Assembly (NCBI GenBank): GCA_030847615.1
Contig: JAUMIR010000004.1
Location: 274,063,501-274,127,500 of the forward strand
DNA: 64,000 nucleotides
Reading direction: 5' to 3'
From: Gambelia wislizenii
Taxonomy: Eukaryota; Chordata; Lepidosauria; Squamata; Crotaphytidae
Positions within the stretch are counted from its first letter, which is position 1. Each line of letters starts with the position of its first letter. The translations under genes and the position numbers were made by a program. The notes under the pieces are model-generated. The model was given only the letters and a program-made list of their open reading frames with translations. It was not told where the DNA came from and did not search any database. This document shows, one piece after another, positions 32,798 through 45,538 of this stretch.

Positions 32798-34127
32798 GGG
32801 TACACTTTGCTCACCCTTAAATTATGCAGCCTAAACAAAGCATCACAGAGCTCGGTGGAGTTCACTCCCATGTAAGGAAGCATAGCATTTCTGTCATGTT
32901 CCTTAAACTTATGTATGATATAGGCAAATAGATGATAAATAGATAGAAATTAATATTTTTTTCATTTTTCTTGCTTTTCAGATGCCTAAATTGAAATATT
33001 GCAATAATTCTCAAAATGTATTACTGCGTTCCCCAAAAAATCCTTATAAACAAATGGCTTCAAATTCCTTATAATTTCCATATCCTTTCCATGATAACAC
33101 CATGAGTGACAAAGGGAAATCACACACAATCTGTTTTCTTTTTAAAATGAGCACACACTTTTTCATAGTTTAGTTTTTTTTAAGCTAGTTTTTATTATTA
33201 TCTCAATGTTTTCATCCTCACTCATATTTACTATAGCTAAAGACTGATTTATCCTCTGTCCAAGAATATCAAGATGATAAGAAGTAACACACTTGAAATC
33301 TCCATTTTGTTTGAAATTAAAGTAGCAAGAGTTTGTTCTGAAAAGTATCATGCTGGACCACTGATAGCATGTGGGACATCTGAAATGACAACAGTTTGAA
33401 AATAAATGTATGAATTATTGAAGAAAATTTGAAAGATGTGATTCATCTCACAAATGGTGCTGAGTCATTTAACATTATTCCTAGTCCCAATACTGATATA
33501 TAGTATCTATTATTACAGTGTGAAAGTCAAACTGTGAGTTTTCACTGGTAGCAGTTTTTTTCTCTCTTCTTTCCTCTGCAGGAATAAATGTCCAGTCCTA
33601 TCACATACTTCTTGATTATAGAAATTAACACATTGCTGACTTCTATACTTTTGTTGCAGTGAGCTGTACTAGACCCTCAAAGTTCCAATCCATTCAAATG
33701 CTGAAAGCATCAGAGAAAAGTTCCATGTGGTGCATTCACATTACGTTTGGAAAGGCAAAAATGTAATTATGCGAAATGAATCATTTCTATTTTCTATGCA
33801 AGGAAAGCTGACAGAACAGATGTCTGTTTGACTATAATTCCTATCTCCATGTGCCTGTCTTCAAAGCTTGGAGGACATGATTCTTATGCACATTTTGTAT
33901 AGAACTTCATGACTCACCAGCTATCTCTGAAATTTGTAACTTCTGCTGTTTGTAACGACAGTAAGGACAATGTTTAAAGCAAGGCCAACTGTGGCAGGTC
34001 TGGAGGCCAATTTTCTGCCTCTGGAACCTGAAAAAATGAATAACAAAGCAAAACCACTCCCCTTCTGGTTTTGAAAAAAAAAATTAAAAAGTGTTGTTAA
34101 ACAATACAGTGGCCTCCCTGCAACTTA
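32798..34127. other. Unassigned AT-rich stretch
   Basis: No recognised element or gene. Frames are short. Confidence 0.4.
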
Positions 34128-34226
34128 TTTAAAGGGTGAATTGCCACTCCTGGAAGTTTCCAGGAAAGACAACTCACCTTATTTTAATGCCAGTAAAAAG
34201 TTTGAGGAGTCTGGAGTGGTTGAAGG
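34128..34226. repeat. Unnamed dispersed repeat, copy 2
   Basis: Pairs with 32402-32505 and is followed by a (G)n run at 34230-34239. Confidence 0.5.
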
Positions 34227-34239
34227 CGGGGGGGGGGGG

Positions 34240-35020
34240 AACCAGTCCTGGAGACCAGAGTTGTACTTTGTTCCCCACTGGTTTAAAGACATGCACTGTA
34301 AGAGTGGCACATAGAGATAAAGAGGGGTGTGGGACATGAAGTGGTTTCTTGTGCCATTTTCTTTTGTGGACATAGCAGATTGCTGATGAAGTTTGCATGA
34401 CCAGAAATGTATTGAGAGCTGACTCATGTGATTCACAGGCTGCATGGTGACTCCTTCACAGGCAATTAGATGTGAGCTATTCTTTGGGTTGATAGCTAGT
34501 GAGTAATCACTTGCCATGTCAATCCATTTTTTTAAAAAAAAAATTATATTATCACAGCAGTCTTTGTAGTGATTTGCAGAATACTAAAAATGGGCAGAAC
34601 CTTATGGCAAGTATGACAGATTGCAGTGTGAATTAACAAACTCTTCAGGATACAGCTAATATGTAAATATAAATACATCAGAATCAATAAATGAAAGCTA
34701 CAAAGATAGAGGCAAATCTGGAAAGCTGGACAGAAACTGAGAAGAAGCCCAATTCTCATTTACAAGATTTTCCCTATCTGTATGTAAACCATACCCACTA
34801 TCTATATCATATACATATTCAGAGACAGATGCAGCCTCAAAAGACAATAGAGGTAGGACCTATATTCTATCGGGAGAGGAAAAGCCAAAGTGAAAGTTTA
34901 TGTAAACTGGTCTTCTAGGGCTCCTCCAAGACCAGCTGTTTTCAAAGAAGAAGCCATGTTAGTTTCTTGCAGCATAAAAAGGAGAAAGGGAAGGAAAGGG
35001 GGAAAAACAAAATTTGGCAG
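34240..35020. other. Unassigned stretch
   Basis: Nothing recognised. Confidence 0.35.
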
Positions 35021-35781
35021 CACATTTAAGGCTAACTGGTTTTTATTTTAGCATGAGCTTTCATGGATAGAAACCCACTTCTTTGGGTACAGTACCAAGA
35101 GATATTAAAGCCTCAGGTATAAAGTATATTTATGCAGTTGTGGGAGTAGGATAGAATGTATTATGATCCAGAAAGATACAAATCGTGTCTCATGCCTTAA
35201 ATTTTCAAAGGGCTGGGTGATCAGTATTCATGTCTGAAAGTAATAAATCTGTTTACCAAATGTCAGTTTCCCTGGGTTCAAAACTCTCTGAAAAGATTCC
35301 TTTTGTCATGTGCGCAGTAGCAAGGACTCTTGTATTATATATGTAGTTTGCCATGAAGCCATTGGTTTTTTTTTTCAGACCTCTGCTAATGGATTAGAAT
35401 TTGTGAATATAATTCAATTCAGTTGTTTCTTCTTCTAGTCTTCTTAGTAATTTCCTTGTTCAAGGACCTCAATCTATAAATCCCTTACTGTATGTCCAGG
35501 AAGGTTGAAAAGTTCTGTAACTGGTTTTGGGGTGTTGCCATTTCTAATGTCAAATTTGTGTCCATTAATTTTTTTGCATAGACTGTCCTGTTTGTCCAAT
35601 GTAGAGTGTTGAGGGGATTGCTGGCACAGAATGGCATATATCACATTGGATGAAGAGCATGCAAATCACCTCTGATGTTGTGGATGAAGTTATTGGCCCC
35701 TGTAATATTGGTCCCAGAGTAGATGTGGGGAAAGAGGTGGCATTTGAGTACGTGGCAGGGTATTGTCTGTGTATTACCAAC
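35021..35781 (-). pseudogene. Penelope-like element, GIY-YIG endonuclease end
   Basis: The minus strand gives decayed C-terminal text of a Penelope-like element. NFIHNIRGDLHAL-type sequence is followed by STLYIGQTGQSM (the second half of the GIY-YIG motif), then KINGHKFDIRNGNTPKPV, ELFNLPGHTVRDL and a tail with ATGAAAGCTCATGCTAAAAT. Stops interrupt it after LPGHTVRDL and later. The GIY-YIG nuclease nicks target DNA in these elements. The RT part is not attached here. It lies beyond 36449 in the opposite orientation. Confidence 0.8.
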
Positions 35782-36448
35782 TGTCCAGGAAATCAGCCAA
35801 GGTGAAGTGCTGCCAACAGATTTTTGACTGTCTGTTCATCAAGAACTCATGGCAATACAGGAGCAACAATTGCAGGGTAGAGTTTCTAAACTACAAAACC
35901 AGTCCACAAAGGCAAGAGAGTAGTCCAATTTACCAGTCCAATAGTCAAGGGCCATGGCTTGCAGGATGTCCAGTACAATCCAAAGGTTGAGGCCAGAGCA
36001 AGGCAACAAGAGTCTTCAGGTGCAGAGGTTTCCCACAGAAGTACTCAGATAGTCTCCAACAAGTTTGTAGAGCAGCTGTCCCTGATTTATTCTCCTCAGT
36101 GTTTACACAGCTGCTCCTTGGTTGCTCAGAGCTTCTCATAAATACGCTGTGACCTTTGCACTTCCTCCTTTTGGTGTCTATGTTCTTGAAAGGTGGGTAA
36201 GATTGGGTCCAGGTTATCTATTATTTCTCTGTCTGAGGAGCCAGGCCTCTCTGCTGGGTCTAGGTTATCTGCTTTGTCCCCCTCTGCTATTTCTGAGAGG
36301 CCAGGAAGCTCTGCTGGGGTGGGTGCTGATAACTCTGCTCCCGAGGGTCAGGAATCTCTGCTGATAAACTTACTCCCTGCTGCAAATCCTGCTCTAAAAC
36401 TCTATCCTCCTCTGGTTCATCTTCAGAGTTAGAGTAGCAGGGCATGAC
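35782..36448 (-). mobile_element. Solo LTR candidate
   Basis: Bounded by TGTCCAGG on the left and GGGCATGACA on the right, that is TG...CA with short inverted ends (TGTC/GACA). Read on the minus strand it starts TGTCATGCCC, has a TATA-like GTATTTATGAG near 36140 and AATAAA near 36095, and ends CCTGGACA. Flanks CCAAC and CCATC may be a decayed 5-bp target duplication. No internal retrotransposon genes are adjacent. Gypsy or ERV origin cannot be told. Confidence 0.6.
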
Positions 36449-36769
36449 ACCATCCATGTTAAGAATCCTGTTATAAGTGAATAGTTGTTTACAATTTGGA
36501 GGCTGTCTTTAGGCCAATAAAGGCCTGGCTCCCAGAGGCTGTGAGAAGGCTATGCTATTCTCCAGAACTGGTTGTAGCTCACTGATTATGCATTTGAGTG
36601 GTCTCAGAACTGGACTTAGTTCCTTAGACCATATGCCACCAACACTCCAAGCTACATGAAGGAAACAATGGATTTCCTGAGGAAAATACAGTTCACCCAC
36701 AACCTCCCAGTGAACAGCATCCTAGCTACTATGGATGTAGAATTCCTCTATACCAACACCCCACACCAG

Positions 36770-36984
36770 GGGCTTGTCTAGATGAGAAGATATAATGCTG
36801 ATTGTTGCACATTAATGCAAATTCACAGCAGTGTTCATTTTTCTCCATGGTTTTTTGGCAAAACTGCTGCTATGCAAAGCTATCCATGTTTGAAGTTCAC
36901 ATGCAGTCATGCTTGTGAATCAACATGATGGCCGGGAGTGAAATACTTGTGCTATTATTTTCCACAGGTGCTGCCACTGCATAG

Positions 36985-37037
<53 letters not shown>

Positions 37038-37453
37038 CACTCTGTAAATCTAAGGTGCACAAGTGCGGCCTTCCATTTAAAAAGCTGTTTGGTTGCCTCA
37101 GCAAAGCAAAGAAGTACACAATCAAGACTATGAAACTTCAAAATGGCACTTCCAGCCATTTTGTTGCAGGTAAGCCCGGCCCCGCACATGTCTGATCAAT
37201 CAGGTTTCCACTTCTGCTCTTATCTGGGAATGTGCTGTGATGCAATTCAGTTGTCCTAAAAAGTGGGAATGCACAGTAAAAAAACAACAACCCCAAAACC
37301 CTTGGGAGAAGCCACAGAGGTTTTTTTCCACGTAGTTTTAGGAGTTTATGGCCCCCTCCTTCTGAATACAGAGAATCACCACGGTATCTCGTTGGGACAA
37401 AAGGTATTCTCCACCAATTCTATGAGGAGTTTTTTCACCACCTAGACAACCCC
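36770..37453. mobile_element. Harbinger-like MITE in the Penelope RT
   Basis: Left end GGGCTTGTCTAG and inverted right end GGGGTTGTCTAG, flanked by CAG on both sides (36767-36769 and 37454-37456). Removing it rejoins the Penelope reading from TNTPHQ into the following residues. It contains a long (TA)n run. Length 684 bp, no transposase. Confidence 0.88.
36988..37033. repeat. (TA)n microsatellite
   Basis: Alternating TA over about 45 bases inside the MITE. Open frames through it (tyrosine-isoleucine runs) are artefacts. Confidence 0.9.
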
Positions 37454-38007
37454 CAGAACGGACAACAAGCCATCAAGAATACCATACTGAATGAGGCTAT
37501 AGCAGACCTAGCCAACAAACTCTCCCACTTTCTGCTTACTCATAATTACTTCACTTTTGGGAATAATATGCACCTCCAAGCCAGTGGCATTGCCATGGGC
37601 ACCTGCATAGCACCACACTATGCAAACATCTTGATGGCTGACCTGGAACAATGCTTCCTCAGAACATGCACCCAAAACCTCTCCTCTACCAAACATTTCT
37701 TGATGGCATCTTTGTAATTTGGCTACATGGAAAGCATTCACTTGAGCAGCCCCACCAGGATTCCAACAACTTCTACCCTACCATCAACCTGAACCTGGAA
37801 CAATGGACACAACAAATTGACTTTCTTGAAACTACTGTGCAACTGCACAATGGAGTTCTAAGCACCACACTTAATCTAAAATCCACTGATCACTACACAT
37901 ACTTACATGCCTCCAGTTTCCACCAAGGATACACTACCAAATCTATTCTTTAGAGCCAAGCCCTCCGATATAACTGCTTCTGCTCAGAATCACAAGACAG
38001 ACTCGAA

Positions 38008-38357
38008 GGACTTTTTCGGACAATGTAAAAATAACGCTAGCAGTGTCGCCAGGTTGCGACGCTGCAGCGCAAGAGGGCGTCAGTTTCGTACGACACTCCT
38101 TCCCAGCGGTACTGTTGCAGTACCGCTGGGACATTTGACCGTGATATTTTTGCTTTTACAGTCATATTTTACTCACGATCGTTGATCGCGAGTAAAATAT
38201 GATGGTAGAAAGCAGAACTATCATGGTCAAATGTCCCAGCGGTACTGCAACAGTACCACTGGGAAGGAGCATCGTACGAAACTGATGCCCTCTAGCGCTG
38301 CAGCGTCGCAACCTGGTGACGCTGCTAGCGTTATTTTTACATTGTCCGAAAAAGTCC
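38008..38357. mobile_element. Foldback palindrome MITE (copy 2)
   Basis: Ends GGACTTTTTCGGACAATG and CATTGTCCGAAAAAGTCC are perfect inverses. The arms continue inward through ATAACGCTAGCAG..GTCGC to a loop around 38180. Flanks are GAA and AAA. It sits in the Penelope RT between the DRLE-type text and the thumb region. Confidence 0.9.
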
Positions 38358-38590
38358 AAAACCTTTAGATTTACAACACACATTTCTCAAACTACAATGC
38401 CCACTTAAGGAGGTGAAGAAACAAATCAACAAGACAAGATTAATATCCAGGGACCATCTACTTCTTGTACAAGACAGACCAAACCCACAAAATAACCGAA
38501 CACCCCTAGTGGTCACCTACAGTCCCCAGCTGAGACCACTCTGGAATCCCTGCACTTCCAGAAGGGGAGATAGATGCTTTTAATTAAGTT

Positions 38591-40286
38591 GAGGAGTGAA
38601 CTCAAGGTGAACACACCATGGTGCCCTACTGCGTTTCACATTCATGCATAATTATGTGTTGCTCAGGTCCTACTATTGCAATATGCTCCCTTGCCAAGCT
38701 TTAAACAATAACACAATGTATTTCATCATCTGGATTATATCAAGCACTGAGGTGTGAGGAAGTTTTATTCTCATCGTCTTTTGGATGCAAATAGTTCTCC
38801 TGACAAAACAGTTTCATTTTATGCAAACTTAAATTCCACAATCGGGTAAAACCCATAAGGATATTGTATCGTAGAAGACCAGAGTAAGCTGTATGAGATG
38901 CATGCTGTTCTGAAGCTTGTGAAACAGTTCTAGAGAATGTGGTGCGGGTGGAGAGAGGAGAGTCTTTATAAAAATTCTGTGACCCTGATTTTTGCCATCT
39001 GAATGGTCATGGTTGATTGGAAAATCAATGAAGTGCTGTGAGAATTGCACCTCAATGTTGCAGACAAGCCACACAAAAATCCAACTTTTCACATGAGATG
39101 AAGATTGCCTTTGGTTCATTTACTCTCTTAAGACACATTAAAATCAAATCTATCACCCCATTTGGCCATCTGTCAATTCTCACCACATAGTAAATGAGGA
39201 GACTTTGTTCTTCCATCACCAGAATAGGAGAATGTTTTGTTGTTTTAATAAATGGTTTTAGGCCTCAGAGACAGAAATAAATCAAACCAATTTATAAAGT
39301 TGGGCCTGAAAATGTTAGGTGCAGTTTTTTAAACTACAGAGGATTATATATGGATGAGTTCCAATAAAGAAAGCACAGCTTTAATAGTGTTTTTTTTTTC
39401 AAAAAAAGATAATGGAGATAAAGAAAATTAATGCATTGCCCTTCATTCTTTAAATACTTAATAAATGGAAGATAAAATTGCATGTCAAAAATATAGCTAC
39501 TCTAAAAGGTTAATGATAAAAATGATCAAAATCCACACCGTAAACAACCCATGATAAGTACAGAAAACTTGCTTTCTCATTGTAACCTGAGCCTCAGATC
39601 TAAAGAATTTTGCCTACTAATGCAGACCTTTGCCTTATTAATAAAATAAAATGTATCCCATCTATTTGGCTGAACAAAACTGATTAAAAAAATTGTGCAT
39701 GGCAGTTTCACAGCAATGTCATTCTCACCAATGTCTTTATGGCCTTAATATTCCCCCCTTCATTTCTAGATGGAGGAAGACATATTGGCTGGGTAATGCA
39801 TCTATTCTTGGTTTTATCACCACTCCTCTGCCAGCAGCTTTTCATATCCCTTCACAAGTTTGTTTCTTGCAAAGCTCCTATTCAACGCAGAGCAATTATG
39901 GATGATGGTAAAATCAAGTGTACATTTGATGCCCTACAGTGGCAGATCCACTACCCCCCCCTTCAGATTTAACATCTAGATCCAGCAAGATTCTGGAGTG
40001 CATTAATCCAGATTTTTAGCAATCCATTAAAATAATATTGAAGATCAGGAGGATTCATAAACAGAAAAGCAGAAATGGACAGGCATGGATGCATGAGGCA
40101 AAGTAAAAAGGATGGACCCAATTTCCTCTCTTGCCACCCTAAAAAATTCTTATTCACTGAGTGGCAAATTGAGTTGTATATTGATTATAAAGGTTTTGAA
40201 TGAGCAAGCAATAGTGCAGCAAGCAACAATAGTTGCTGCCTCAGTAACAATGACAGAGCCAACATGAAACCTCAGAAAACCTCTTT
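38591..40286. other. Unassigned AT-rich stretch
   Basis: Nothing recognised. Confidence 0.4.
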
Positions 40287-40615
40287 GGAGATTTTCAGAC
40301 CTGCAAAATGCCGGTTTGCCGCGCGAGCAGTCTCCCGAAACTGCTGCGCGGCAAGGGTCTACTTCGGACGATGCTGTGCCTCTCGCGAAACCGTCCGTGT
40401 CACTTCCGTGAAGCTTCGGACGGCTCAGCGCCATATTTCAATCACGGAGGTTGCCCGTGATTGAAATATGGCGCTGAGCCGTCCCAAGCTTCACGGAAGT
40501 GACACGGACGGTTTCGCGAGAGGCACAGCGTCGTCCGAAGTAGACCCTTGCCGCGCAGCAGTTTCGGGAGGCTGCTCGCGCGGCAAACCGGCATTTTGCA
40601 GGTCTGAAAATCTCC
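40287..40615. mobile_element. Foldback palindrome MITE (copy 3)
   Basis: Left end GGAGATTTTCAGACCTGC and right end GCAGGTCTGAAAATCTCC are exact inverses. TTT lies on both sides (40284-40286 and 40616-40618). The whole 329 bp folds back with a loop near 40447. It contains GTGTCACTTCCGTGAAGCTT twice in inverse orientation. It is CpG-rich and well preserved. Confidence 0.93.
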
Positions 40616-41330
40616 TTTGTTAGAGCTATGCTATTATGACCTAAGTACACATCATGCAAAATAGAACTCTGCAAAAAAATAAAATTAAATTAAAAAACAA
40701 ACAAATAGCAGGTGTGAAGACTAGTCAGGATCATTATCCCTGCACAGGGAGGGGTTGCAAGTTAGTTCTTTCCCATAGGTTACAGTTCCAATTAAAATTT
40801 CTCACAAAAGCTAAAGTTTTGTACAAAATTTGGTATAATGAGAGAAACAGAAAGAGGTGGAGCTAACATGAAGCTTCAGAAAACTTTGTTTGTTGGTTTT
40901 CTTTACGTCTATGTGGCCCTCACTCCTTATTGAAAATAGCTTGGTGAGAGGGAGAAAAGGTAACAGGACAGAGAAACAGAAGAAGAAAATGCTTCAGGTT
41001 TTAACTTAATAAGTCCCCCCCCCGGGATATTTGAACTCATATTTTTAATATGATCTCTTTTCCTGTTAGTCTAGCACTGAGACAGACATAAGTGTCTTGT
41101 TGCTCAGTGAACTAGAACAAGCCAGAGGAGAAGCCATGACCTTCACTATGGATCTTTTCTTTTTGGCCATGCAAAAAAAATGCTGTCACTTTTGTCCAGT
41201 TTTGTTTTTTAAGAAAAAAGGAGCTGACAGTATTGTCATTTGTTTCTTTTCCCCTACCTTCTTTTCAGATCCTCTCATCCCATTCTAGAAGTTTGTTTGT
41301 TTGCCTGTCTGAAGTAACTTTTCTACTGAC

Positions 41331-41366
41331 AATAAAATAAAATAAAATAAAATAAAATAAAATAAA
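41331..41366. repeat. (AATAA)n microsatellite
   Basis: Seven pentamer units in a row. Confidence 0.9.
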
Positions 41367-41821
41367 GGGTAAGATTTTCTCTGGAAAACTGCAGATGGTG
41401 ACCCAGAGAAGACCTCTCAGACTGCATTCTTAAGCTTACCTCAAAGTAAGGCCTTGTGAAGCAAGTGAGGCTTACTCTTTAACATGTAAAGAAATGCAGG
41501 GGTAGCCATTTTGAGTACAAGACAAATTCCAAAGTACATAGTGTGGTAACACCTTTATTAAGCCCACTATGAAACCTTTCAAAATACTCACATTTCTTTG
41601 TCAGGCAAAGATGGTAGGGGAAAAAAAGGTATGTTGGAGAAAGATGGGGGAGTGATGATTCACATAGTCTGCATGTAGCTTTGAGATGCTATGAAGTAAG
41701 GGGTTTTTTTAGATCTTCAGGTAGACTCATCAGGCCATCCCTTACCCCACAGGCTCTGTGCTCACTAGGAACAACAAAGGCAGTAAAAGAATAGCAACAC
41801 AATTTAATCCTCCATTTGAAA

Positions 41822-41842
41822 ATACATATATATGTGTGTATA

Positions 41843-41886
<44 letters not shown>
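41822..41886. repeat. (TA)n/(TG)n microsatellite
   Basis: Mainly alternating TA with a few TG units at the left. Confidence 0.9.
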
Positions 41887-41887
<1 letters not shown>

Positions 41888-42017
41888 TCATCCCTGTCTC
41901 TATCTAGTACAGAGCTCGCAGGAGGAGAGCAGTGAGCTCTTCGGGAAAGCTCTATATGGTCAGAGCATATTTAGACACAGTGACAGGTAAAGCAGGTAAA
42001 TGAGCCCTGGTAGAAAA

Positions 42018-42232
42018 GGAGTCTGGGTGGTGCAGTGGTATAATGCAGGTACTGCAAGCCACAAGGTTGTGAGTTTGATCCCAGAGGGTTCCAAGGTTGA
42101 CTCAGCCTTCTGTAGGTCAGTAAAATGAGTTCCCAGTTTGGAAGCAATTAGTTAACACATTATAAACCACTTAGGGAATGCTTTGCACTGATAAGCAGAA
42201 TAGAAATATAAATGCTATTGCTATGCTATTGA
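42018..42232 (+). mobile_element. Sauria-type tRNA SINE, diverged
   Basis: GGAGTCTGGGTGGTGCAGTGG head, GTTTGATCCC as a mutated B box, GTAGGTCAGTAAAATGAG and AGCAATTAGTTAACACA. It is older than the copies at 18318 and 28234. Confidence 0.88.
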
Positions 42233-42268
42233 CAGGAGCCAAATTAGACATTGTCATCTTTTACTGAG

Positions 42269-42490
42269 GAGAGCCAGCATGGTGTAGCAGTTTGAGTGCT
42301 GGACTATGGCTCTGGAGACCAGGGTCCAATTCCCTGCTTGGCCATGGAAGCCCACTGGGTGACTTTGGGCAAGTCACACTCTGTCAGCCTCAGAAAAAGA
42401 CAAAAGCAAACCCCCTCTGAACATTATCTTGCCAATAAAAACCCATGATAGGTTCACCTTGGAAATGACTTGAAGGCACAAAACAACAAA
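42269..42490 (+). mobile_element. tRNA-derived SINE with (CAA)n tail
   Basis: Head GAGCCAGCATGGTGTAGCAG, mutated B box GGTCCAATTCC, body GGGCAAGTCACACTCTGTCA, tail GACTTGAAGGCACAAAACAA. The most complete forward copy of this family in the window. Confidence 0.92.
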
Positions 42491-45400
42491 ACTTTGGCTG
42501 GAGAAATAAAACCACAGGGGAAAAAATCCCAGTTTAAGATGGGGTAAACATTTCTGCATCTCTGTAGGAGCATACTGCTGAGCAACTGAATTTGGTATTG
42601 CTGAGGCATACAAATGCATGGATAAACAAATTTGAGCAATAAAATTTGGATTTCCATCAAGAGTCCATATTGTGGCAATGTCATTAGTGCAGCATTACAA
42701 TGCTGGTGATGCTAATTTCCCATAATTCAGGGATGGGGTGTGACAATGGAATAAAAAATCATATCAAAGCACAACATGAGCAAATCAGAAGGAAGTGGTA
42801 AACTCTTGCCCCTTTTCTTTTTGCCCCAGTCACTTTTCATTTGTCAAGATTATTTCTAGCCCCAGATCATCTCTGGGGCTAAAATTAGCTGGTAAGAAGC
42901 AATTTCAGTGACAAAGAGAATGGGATGGGCTTAGTTTCTCCTTCCTGACCTAGCTGCACTTAAAACCCAACATCACAATTCCAACACACACTTCTACCAA
43001 CTGAACAGCTAGTTTGATCATTAGTTATCAGATTTAAGAAGTAGAAACTGAAGAAGGCCCACTGTATACTATATACCCAAGCACCTTGATCCATGCATAG
43101 GAAACTTGGATTATACCCTGAGTTTACAACTGCTACTGCTGATATTTGAATATATAATTTGACATTAAAAGCATATTAATGGCTCATGTGAATTAGAGTT
43201 TCATTAAACAGACCCACGTCATCCATAGAAAGCACATGCAAACATGTGCCATTTTTACCTTTTCAAACTAAAGTTTTTGAGGGATGTTCAGCATCATTCT
43301 CCTTCCTCTGCCAGGAAGCTATCTTTTCTTGAGCAGGAAGTAACATGTTGTCCCTTTTCATTTCACTTGACAAAATTTCTATGGCCCTGGTTCCACTGTT
43401 CTTTACTTGCCATATAATGTGAGCAGAAACACATCACTGGCAACAAGCAGACTCACTGGAGCAGCTGTAACCTTGCTCAATCCAAATGTTCATATTTTTT
43501 AATGTGGTTTATTCTACATTCTGTATTTGTGACCGACTTCCTAACAAATACCCTACTCACTTCCTTGCTGCATCTTACAAGCTTATCTGTATGAAAATTA
43601 GTATGTCTAGGCCCCAAATGAACTGTGCCATATTTTTGGGATTACCAATCTCCTGTTTCATGTCTACGACCAGCTATGATATTGCTGAATGTCTGCTATT
43701 TTTTCCCCAGAATGTCTAAAGATGCATTTCTGTGTTTATAAACTCAAAATAATGAGTAGCAGACACTAGGAAGCATCCAAAAATGACTGTAAGGGTTATA
43801 ACTACTTCCAGGAGAAATATAGATCTATAATAACTGTAGGGGAAAAAACCCTGGTATATAGAATTTCTTCCATGGTCAATCTATAAGGGACCTTGAGTAT
43901 GTGTTAAAAATAGTGCACTAAATCTGGCCACTCTTATTTTAGAGAAATATCAACCATGAGGGCCCATACCAGAATATGCTCTCAGTCCAGATGAACATTC
44001 TATGCCAGTTTTCTTAAGAAAACTACTGTTCCCTAGCACAGTCTGTTTAGTCCTGGACATGCTGTTTGTGGCAAACAGGAAAGACACGTTTTCAGAAGAA
44101 AACCAGTGTGAGGACCCAATCTACATTAAAGCCTTGGGACTGCTTTTTCTCCAAAATAAAAGCAGCCAGGTTAAGCACATTTATTTAAATATATGACTAA
44201 TTTTTCATATATTTGGTCCAGAGGGTAGCTTTTTCTTGGTAATAGAGATAGTACAGATTTCTAACTTTCATTGAACATAGTCATGCTCAAGCTTGCTGAA
44301 AGCCACGAGGCTCTCCAATGGTATAGCAACCATTCCAGCTTTTTGGTAAACTGTTGATGTTGTTTATTTCTTTTTTAGAATATATTTTGACCTATAATAT
44401 GTGGATTTGATATGATACCATACTTATGATGTGAGGTCTCCACTGTAATTACTGCTTTGTCTTTTCTACTTCTGTGGATTATGTTTTATCTCATTTGTTT
44501 CAGGTTTTGTAATGTAATGTTTTCATTGTTTTTAACAGTGAGGCTGTTAGCTACTGTGGGTTAATGTTAGGAAAAGAAAGATACACTTTTTAAAAAATAT
44601 CTTGCTTTTCTACTGATACCCATTCACTCTTATGTTTGTTTTATTTGGTTGTTGTTATCTGTCTGCTTATTGGTTTACCTCTAACAAAATGTAAGCCTTT
44701 TGTTTTCTTCATTCATAAGACATCTGCCTGTCTTATTTTTATTCCTGCAGATTTGATCATACAGTATTTTCTTCTTTCTGCTTACTCATTGCTATCCATT
44801 CTACATTCAACTGAAGATGGTTATTGATCTATAAGTATGTTGATTACTCCTCCTTACTTTGTATACTTTCATTATTTTCTCTCTCCCCAATATTTGTATT
44901 TATTTATTTGTATTTATTCTGCCTCATTTTAAACATGGTTTTCACCCCCTTCTCTATTATTTGCATGGATCCTGGAACTGTTTTAAAGGTTGGGGGGGGG
45001 GGTCAACACCAGCAACATGCCTTTATTTATTTTGCTTACTTGTGGATACTTACAGGGAAGGAGAATGGCAAATTAATTTTCACTGAATACCCCTAAATAT
45101 GAAGACTCTTACAAGTACAATGTATACTTCTTATGTTCACTGTAGCTTTTTCCTAAATTAGTATTCATAAGATAGGCTTCAGGCTGCCTTTATGATTCCT
45201 GGGAAGGCTCAACAGTAATAGCAGTCTTGATATTTCTTAGTGCTCAATCAACTAGTACACTTCTGATTGATAATTCCTGAAGAGGTTAATTCCTGAGAAG
45301 ACTCAGCAATAAAGGAACCTCCCTTGTTCTCTGTAAAAGAGATTCTCTCTCTATATAGAGTCTTGGCTATCCAATTTTGTCAGCTTCTTTTAGGGGGAGC

Positions 45401-45538
45401 TCAGCCCTCCCAACTTAGTCTTAGAGGTGCATCAAATCCCCTCCAGCTCCTTGTGCTGTGGTCCATGCTCATTCATATGCATTTCTGTTTTTTTCTTCAT
45501 ATAGTTGGAATCTCCTCCTTGTTAATGTTCAGTTGAAA
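42491..45538. other. Unassigned AT-rich stretch
   Basis: Three kilobases without a recognised repeat or gene. A run of G lies at 44993-45001. Confidence 0.4.

Larger units (their letters stand above)
36505..38590 (+). pseudogene. Penelope-like element, reverse transcriptase part
   Basis: Plus-strand text is interrupted but collinear: PSYMKETMDFLRKIQ, ATMDVEFLYTNTPHQ (RT motif A), then after a transposon KLSHFLLTHNYFTFGNNMHL and ASGIAMGTCIAPHYANILMA (motif B, strongly Penelope-like). FLDGIFVIW follows where YxDDIFVIW is expected, so a catalytic Asp is lost. IDFLETTVQLHNG and YTYLHASSFHQGYTTKSIL come next, and after a second transposon RTPLVVTYSPQL. It is dead, with a stop, frame breaks and the DD to DG change. 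Elements at 36770-37453 and 38008-38357 inserted later. Confidence 0.88.
40616..42017. other. Unassigned, two microsatellites
   Basis: (AATAA)n at 41331-41366 and (TA)n at 41822-41886. 41528-41610 (ACACCTTTATTAAGCCCACTA) vaguely recalls a Penelope-like 3' tail but cannot be confirmed. Confidence 0.4.

Noticed and set aside
36920..37195. Open frames with tyrosine-isoleucine runs
   Set aside because: They read through a (TA)n microsatellite inside a MITE.
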